Shown here: piece after piece, positions 58,691 to 64,000 of the stretch
How the letters are laid out: every line of letters starts with the position of its first letter
How positions within the stretch are numbered: position 1 is the stretch's first letter
Assembly: GCA_963966185.1 (NCBI GenBank)
Contig: CAWZYM010000362.1
Coordinates: 313,822 to 377,821, forward strand
Length of the DNA: 64,000 bases
Direction of reading: 5' to 3'
Source of the DNA: Rhabditoides inermis
Lineage: Eukaryota; Nematoda; Chromadorea; Rhabditida; Rhabditidae
The notes under the pieces: model-generated
Seen by the model: the letters and a program-made list of their open reading frames with translations, nothing else
Told to the model about the DNA's origin: nothing
Databases searched by the model: none
Made by a program: the position numbers and the translations under genes

Positions 58691-61557
58691 GCTCGGTTGC
58701 AGGCTGTTTTGATCGTATCGACAATCTAAATTGGGATCACAGAGTCCAATTCTACAGTAACCCCCGAACCCTCTGTCTGCATGGTATTATACTTATGTTT
58801 TTTTGGCTGTTTTATCGGATGGTCATTCCATTTTTCATTCGATCTGAACTGCGACCAGACAGTCCAATTCTCTACAGTAACCCCCCCCCCTCTCCTAACT
58901 ACCTGTCTGAATAGAACAGTATTATAGTTATGTCGTGTTCGTGTGCTTGCCTCTACCTGGCACGGGTGCACCTTTCATTCCTTTCACAAGGACAAGTTGA
59001 TTGGGCACAGCGAGAACACATAATGACAGCAGAATTAAAATAGAGTAGTTCGTAACTGTGATGTGCACGCGATAGAAGGACGGAGCACGGTACGCTCTTT
59101 GTGCGGAACTTTGTGTGCGTTTGTTAAATCCCATTGATATCGATCAAGTAGTATGAGAGATTCTTGTTTTCTCGTGACACAGTTCACAATCCAGCACAAA
59201 TTACCAATTAGATATCTTTGACGCTTGTGTGGTCACGTTGTAAGTTGAAGATAAACAAGCTCACACGCCCTTCTCTCTACAGTTGTTAAATGTGTGAAGA
59301 TTAATCACTACAACTACAACGCGTATTCCAGGAACGACCATCTTTTATGAGTCACAAGGAACTAGAAGTTGAACCTGACTTTCTAGCGATGATCTAGTTG
59401 GAGATAAAACATTAAACACTTTCCGACAATGTTCACGACCACTACATCATTAGAAGAAAAAAGACGCACGTACACAATTATAAGTTTCCTCGAACTGGCG
59501 AGTTGTACAGTGTGACAGTAAATTTTAATTTTGTTTGTTTAGTTGTTTACGCACAACGGTTAGGGTATTGTGCTCATTTATGCAAAGCTGAGAGGAGCAA
59601 AGATGAAACATTATGTTGCCATTATGATATGAGTTTTAGAGATCATAGATCATGGAAAAAAACAATGACCAATCATGAACTACAACATATTAGAAAGTGT
59701 TTTATTGTTCATTCGATTGTGTGCTCGCACAGTAATTTGCGAAATCGGTTTGAGATTCGGAAATTAAAAAAAGAGCTCCCTCTACTGGGTTTTTCCATTT
59801 AGCAAAGTTCATGAAAGCTCCCTTAACTGAGTCTTTTCAAAATTAGTAATTCAGTATAGTGTATGTCCCGCCACCCGCCAGTCTCTGACCGAGTCCGACC
59901 GAGTCTGCACGTTTGACTCACTCCCCCGCCCTCGGCGTTCTTTCGCCGTCTCAAAAGGACAGTTTCCATACGAATGATGAATAGACTGAATAGACAACTG
60001 CTGATTGCTGACCTTTCACCGAGCTGTCGCCGCTTTTGAATTGAAGCTTTTCCAATGTCTCGGAGATGCGTGCCGAAAGCGAAAGCGAAAAAAAAACTTG
60101 ATGAAACTGCTTTATACATTTTTGGAACGGTGTCGCTGAGTACATCTGTCGCTGCTTTTGAATTGAACACATGGTGCGTGCCAAACTGAAAAAGAGGAGT
60201 TCTGCATGAATCTACTTCACATGTCGTTATTTTGATTAGAGTAGAAATGGATGTGATACTACAACTGACTATTCGATGGGGCATGTGAACCCTAATTATG
60301 TGAGTCCTAACATTGGCGGTAGCTCACTTTCAAGATCTTCTACCAGCCCCAACCATCAGAGAACGACCATCTTCAACGCATGTTCCCGATTTATTTGCAC
60401 CAGTGAACAGTGTGATCACGTTGTAGGTTATTTTTATTGGCGCTACAAATAACTCAACCGGACAAACCACAAACATGCAACAAATGAATTTCGAGAATGT
60501 ACTTATATGAACCACCTTTATGTAAAACCACACCTATATTGTAATACAATTCCCTATTGGTAAACCATGCACATAATTGGAAAGTTCCAAAAGTCGAAGC
60601 TCTGAAATTGAAACTGACTGTTGGCCGCTCTGTCGAGACACTTCAAGCAACGTTCGCCTATCTCTGAAAGATGTTTAAACGTTCCGAAAGAGCCGTGCAG
60701 AGACTAGGCTAACTAGACATTGATTTCTAGTCTAATCGTCGCCTCACCCTTCCTACGATATCGAATGTACTGGTCTTTCACCTTCTCTGCACATCAATTA
60801 AGTTTCTATATTCGAGTCATTTTCGCACATGCCCTCACTGATTTTTGCCCGTACTGTCGGCTCTTTAAAATTGTCGAGAAATGCGCACGCTTCGAAACTT
60901 TGCGAGCTTACGACAATATTGTACTGTCAATAGTGCAATGCAAAAAAAAAAGATGCATATGTGACAAGTGCTGCCAACTTTGCATAAAATAGTTTTCGTC
61001 TCTCGCCTACTTTCCAGTTCCGACTCCGAACTCAAAGAAAGTTTAAATCATTGACAAAATCTACGAGAGTGTGAATGTGAAAAGTTGCTGTCGTGAAGAG
61101 TCCTTGTGCAAGTTAGAGATGCCACTTGCTTCATTTTTCTGATGGGCCCTTATTGCTGACTGAGAGAGAAAGAATTTTACCAACTTTTTTTCTTCTTCAA
61201 ACTTTTTTTGCGAAGTGGATTTGATATCTGACCGTAACATCCATTATTAACAAAGACATGAGTTCAGACATCCAATGTTGACAGTACATGTTTTTTTAAT
61301 CTCTGTCCGACAAGAATACGTTATTTTTTTAGATGTTTGAACATTTCGTATACACGTGACTGACCTAACGCCAAAACAATAAAACCGTACGGTGTTCTTC
61401 TGTACGAGTCTCCTCTCTCTTTCTCTCTTTCTCTGTCTCTCTGTCTCTCTGTCTCTCTGTCTCTCTGTCTCTTTGTCTCTCTGTCTCTCTGTGTCTCTGT
61501 CTCTCTGTCTCTCTGTCTCTCTGTCTCTCTGTCTCTCTCTGTCTCTCTCTCTCTTTG

Positions 61558-61596
<39 letters not shown>

Positions 61597-63690
61597 TTTA
61601 GTTTTTTTTCTCTCCCCCCCCCCTCTTGGGGTTGGATACACATATCCGTTCCAAGAAGATGCGAGTACGAGAGTCCCAATAAATTCGAGCAGGCTAACCG
61701 AAACCGATCTTTGTTTGGTTTGCTGCTTGATGCTATTTGCAACATGAAAAAATCCCTAATAAAAATTGAATGTTGTTTGTTGTCGTTTCGCAAATACATT
61801 TGCACACATACATCTGATTATAGACGTTGCGTTCACTCCTCTAATGGTTCTCTGAAACCGATGATTCCTTGAAAAAGCCAAAATTAGTTCTCGAAAGTAA
61901 CGCTCATCATCATCAACATTAGTGAAAGACTGAAAAATTATCTTCATGCGTAGATGAACCGCAAAGAACGAGCAATGCACAGAGCACTAATGACTAATAC
62001 ATGCTTGCGTTACAGTAATATTTCAAGAAACACTGCTAACAGCAAACCTTTTTATACCCATAGAAAAGCTGTAAAAACTAAAAGAACTGACAACAAAAGT
62101 TTCTCAAGATTTGCTCATAAGATTGTAGTCTTCTTCTCTATTGTCCGGTACTCCGGTAATGAAATTGAACCCGGCTAAGGCGTACAAACTTATGTATGTA
62201 TGTACAAACATTTTCGGTCTCAGTACAATTTTGGTCTCACTCAGTGTTGTATCCCCGGAGTTTGATCTTGCGCCTTCAAACAATATCTACATACAGCGCC
62301 ACCTCCACTTTTCTGATATTTTGATTACGGACCAAAAAACAAAACAAAAAAAAAATGTTTCAAAATTTTGTAACCGGAAAATAAAATTCAGAACGCTCAT
62401 TAACGCACTGCCATACCAAAAAAGGGCATGAGAAAAATACTAATTGTTGCGATGCAACTAATGGCTTTCACCCTACCACATTTTTTTTTGGTGTAAAGTA
62501 ATAAATTTGATTAATAGTTCGCTATCTGTATCTGCAAAACTTTCTCTAATTTTTTCTTAAATCGCCAAGAAAAAACCGGATAAAAAGATTACATACGAAT
62601 ACGAATCACGATCATCCTGCAGTATTTTTCTAAAAGTAGGTGGAAACAGCTTTGATAGAAGATAGATTATCTTCTCTGTAAGGCAGTATAGTGATAGTGG
62701 CGATCAACACATTTTTTTAATACAAACATCGTCGCTTTGAAGCTGTCATCCAGTTTTCTCACAGAGTACCTTTCATTTTTATCATATTGTACATTTCTCA
62801 CATTCTCGGTGCTTCTCGCTGCGTACATTTCACACATATAATTAGACCTACATTTCAGACCTAGCGGATGTCATCAGTTCAAAAAAGAGCAAGACTATTC
62901 CACTGTACGATTTGTGCTCTCGGAAGTGAGATTTTAAGCAAAGTTGTTTTTGCAAACTAACTGAATCATTAAAAAACGTGTGGAAGGTGTAACTCGAAAT
63001 TCCCTTGAATCGCGATTATGGGTAGTTGTTCGGTCTAGAAAGGTGTTTTCGTACATATTTGTATTAATACACTCATTTCTCGTTTGTCTGACCGACCGTT
63101 ACTTAATTGTCGTACCGTGAATGATGGGTACCTTATAGTATTATTATTGTTGTTGTCGTTCTCTCACAATACAACAGTAAAAAATACAAGAACAGAGAAC
63201 AGACCATCTATGAAATAGCAACAACTGTTTCTGAGCGGAGCAAATGACAATCAAAATGGGCCTACTTCTCCTAACACCGAAAACAAGCGAATGAGCTAGA
63301 ATATCTACTCGATATGGCAATCTTCATGTTACAAAGTTACATTCACAACAAACTACAATTCATTGTATTTTTCAACCGGAAAGTCGTATTATCACTGTAA
63401 CGTCTTTCTGCAACTCGCACATTTAATCACCCATATATCGATAAATTGAATTGAAGTGAAAGTCTGTCTGTACTAGCACCAGTTTTTTCTAACACTATGC
63501 AATGCTTCCTCCACATCTTCTTTCTGATTTCTGTAGCCTGTACACACTCATCTTTTCGCTGCCCCGCCCCCAGACTGAACGCTTTCCAACTCTCTGCTCT
63601 CCAAACATCTCATTATCTTTTCTATTCTAGCCAATGTGTCCTTATTTACTTGAGCATATCATTCGGAGGAGGGGCGGTGCTAGACAGGGA
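58691..63690. other. Intergenic, no gene recognised
   Basis: Five kilobases of mostly AT-rich sequence with scattered open frames of 60-150 codons on both strands but no recognisable motif or splice chain. Near 58740-58900 two copies of GTCCAATTC then CAGTAACCCCC occur about 120 bp apart. TGTCG(C/T)(C/T)GCTTTTGAATTGAA occurs twice near 60023-60170. Confidence 0.4.
61410..61600 (+). repeat. (TCTCTG)n / (TC)n microsatellite
   Basis: About 190 bp of TCTCTG hexamers that grade into TC repeats. Long open frames across it are by-products. Confidence 0.9.
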
Positions 63691-63697
63691 TATATAA
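63691..63697 (+). promoter_or_regulatory. TATA box of the terminal gene
   Basis: GGATATATAAGGAGGCG, 46-52 bp before the ATG at 63743. A GC-rich GGAGGAGGGGCGG lies just upstream. Confidence 0.65.
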
Positions 63698-63742
63698 GGA
63701 GGCGTTAGACCATGTTTCCTCATTCAACACTACGCGCCGAAG

Positions 63743-63919
63743 ATGTCTCGTATATTCATCCAGACCATTCTCTCCCTCCTTGCCCTATCCGCGACCGGCG
63801 CTGCAAAGGTAGAGAGAGAGAGAGAGAGCAGATTTTGATCACATTTTCAGAACTACCACGTGTACAACGGCATCGCATTCGAGGATGACCCCGTACCTCA
63901 AGTGAGTCAGTGAGAGAAA

Positions 63920-63957
<38 letters not shown>

Positions 63958-64000
63958 TTATGATCTTTCAGATTAACCCCGCAAACGACGACTTTGTCCT
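63743..64000 (+). CDS. Secreted protein, first three exons (cut by window end)
   Basis: Exons 63743-63808, 63851-63901 and 63972 onward keep one frame. Exon 1 is a signal peptide (MSRIFIQTILSLLALSATGA). The mature part starts NYHVYNGIAFEDDPVPQ and INPANDDFV. Too little is visible to name a family. Both visible introns are short and hold GA tracts. The TATA box and short 5' leader resemble those of the ShKT gene. Confidence 0.75.

Noticed and set aside
59503..59802. C2H2 zinc-finger protein
   Set aside because: Cys and His occur in the open frame, but the spacing does not fit a finger and there are no neighbouring exons.
61321..61805. RE/TE-rich or SLSL-rich open frames
   Set aside because: By-products of the TCTCTG microsatellite.

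Overview
The window is eukaryotic and comes from a nematode. The evidence is a serpentine chemoreceptor of the nematode Srv/Srg type, a secreted tandem ShKT-domain protein, short exons with GT..TTTCAG splice sites, closely spaced same-strand genes that look like a nematode operon, and frequent TACTGTAG-like words. I do not name a species. Annotated genes were assembled by hand from exon reading frames and splice sites; every multi-exon model keeps one frame across all junctions and ends at a stop, except the receptor (start not found) and the last gene (cut by the window edge).

Layout. 0.4-4.1 kb: a nine-exon chemoreceptor (+). 5-9 kb: mostly hairpin and foldback repeats, one carrying two opposed tRNA-like units. 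9.2-11.1 kb: a small membrane-anchored protein (+). 11.9-21.3 kb: a composite mobile element, two near-identical 4699-bp units between CACTG-type ends; each unit holds a second element with a 9-bp target duplication, filled with pieces of two LINEs, plus a spliced gene fragment. 21.35-23.9 kb: a palindrome that copies the 5' end of the next gene. 23.8-42.0 kb: ataxin-3, a MED28-like Mediator subunit and CLASRP, all on +, spaced about 360 and 470 bp, a likely operon. 42.6-43.3 kb: secreted double ShKT protein (-). 45-47.9 kb: two reverse-transcriptase remnants. 46.0-54.9 kb: a 13-exon F-box-like gene (-) carrying a LINE and a 1.7-kb foldback in its introns. 55-63.7 kb: mostly repeats and unassigned sequence, with one TTAA-bordered element that contains a small three-exon gene. 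63.7 kb to the end: first exons of a secreted protein (+).

Function. The three operon candidates (a deubiquitinase, a Mediator subunit and an SR-like splicing regulator) are general nuclear genes. The others are nematode-type surface or secreted products.

The most unusual signal is genome-structural. In at least five introns (seven to nine cases) an exon-intron boundary has been copied, with its splice site, into the neighbouring intron, once or in tandem. Introns also carry long GA- or CT-rich tracts, and one ataxin-3 intron holds about 2 kb of nearly pure purine repeat.
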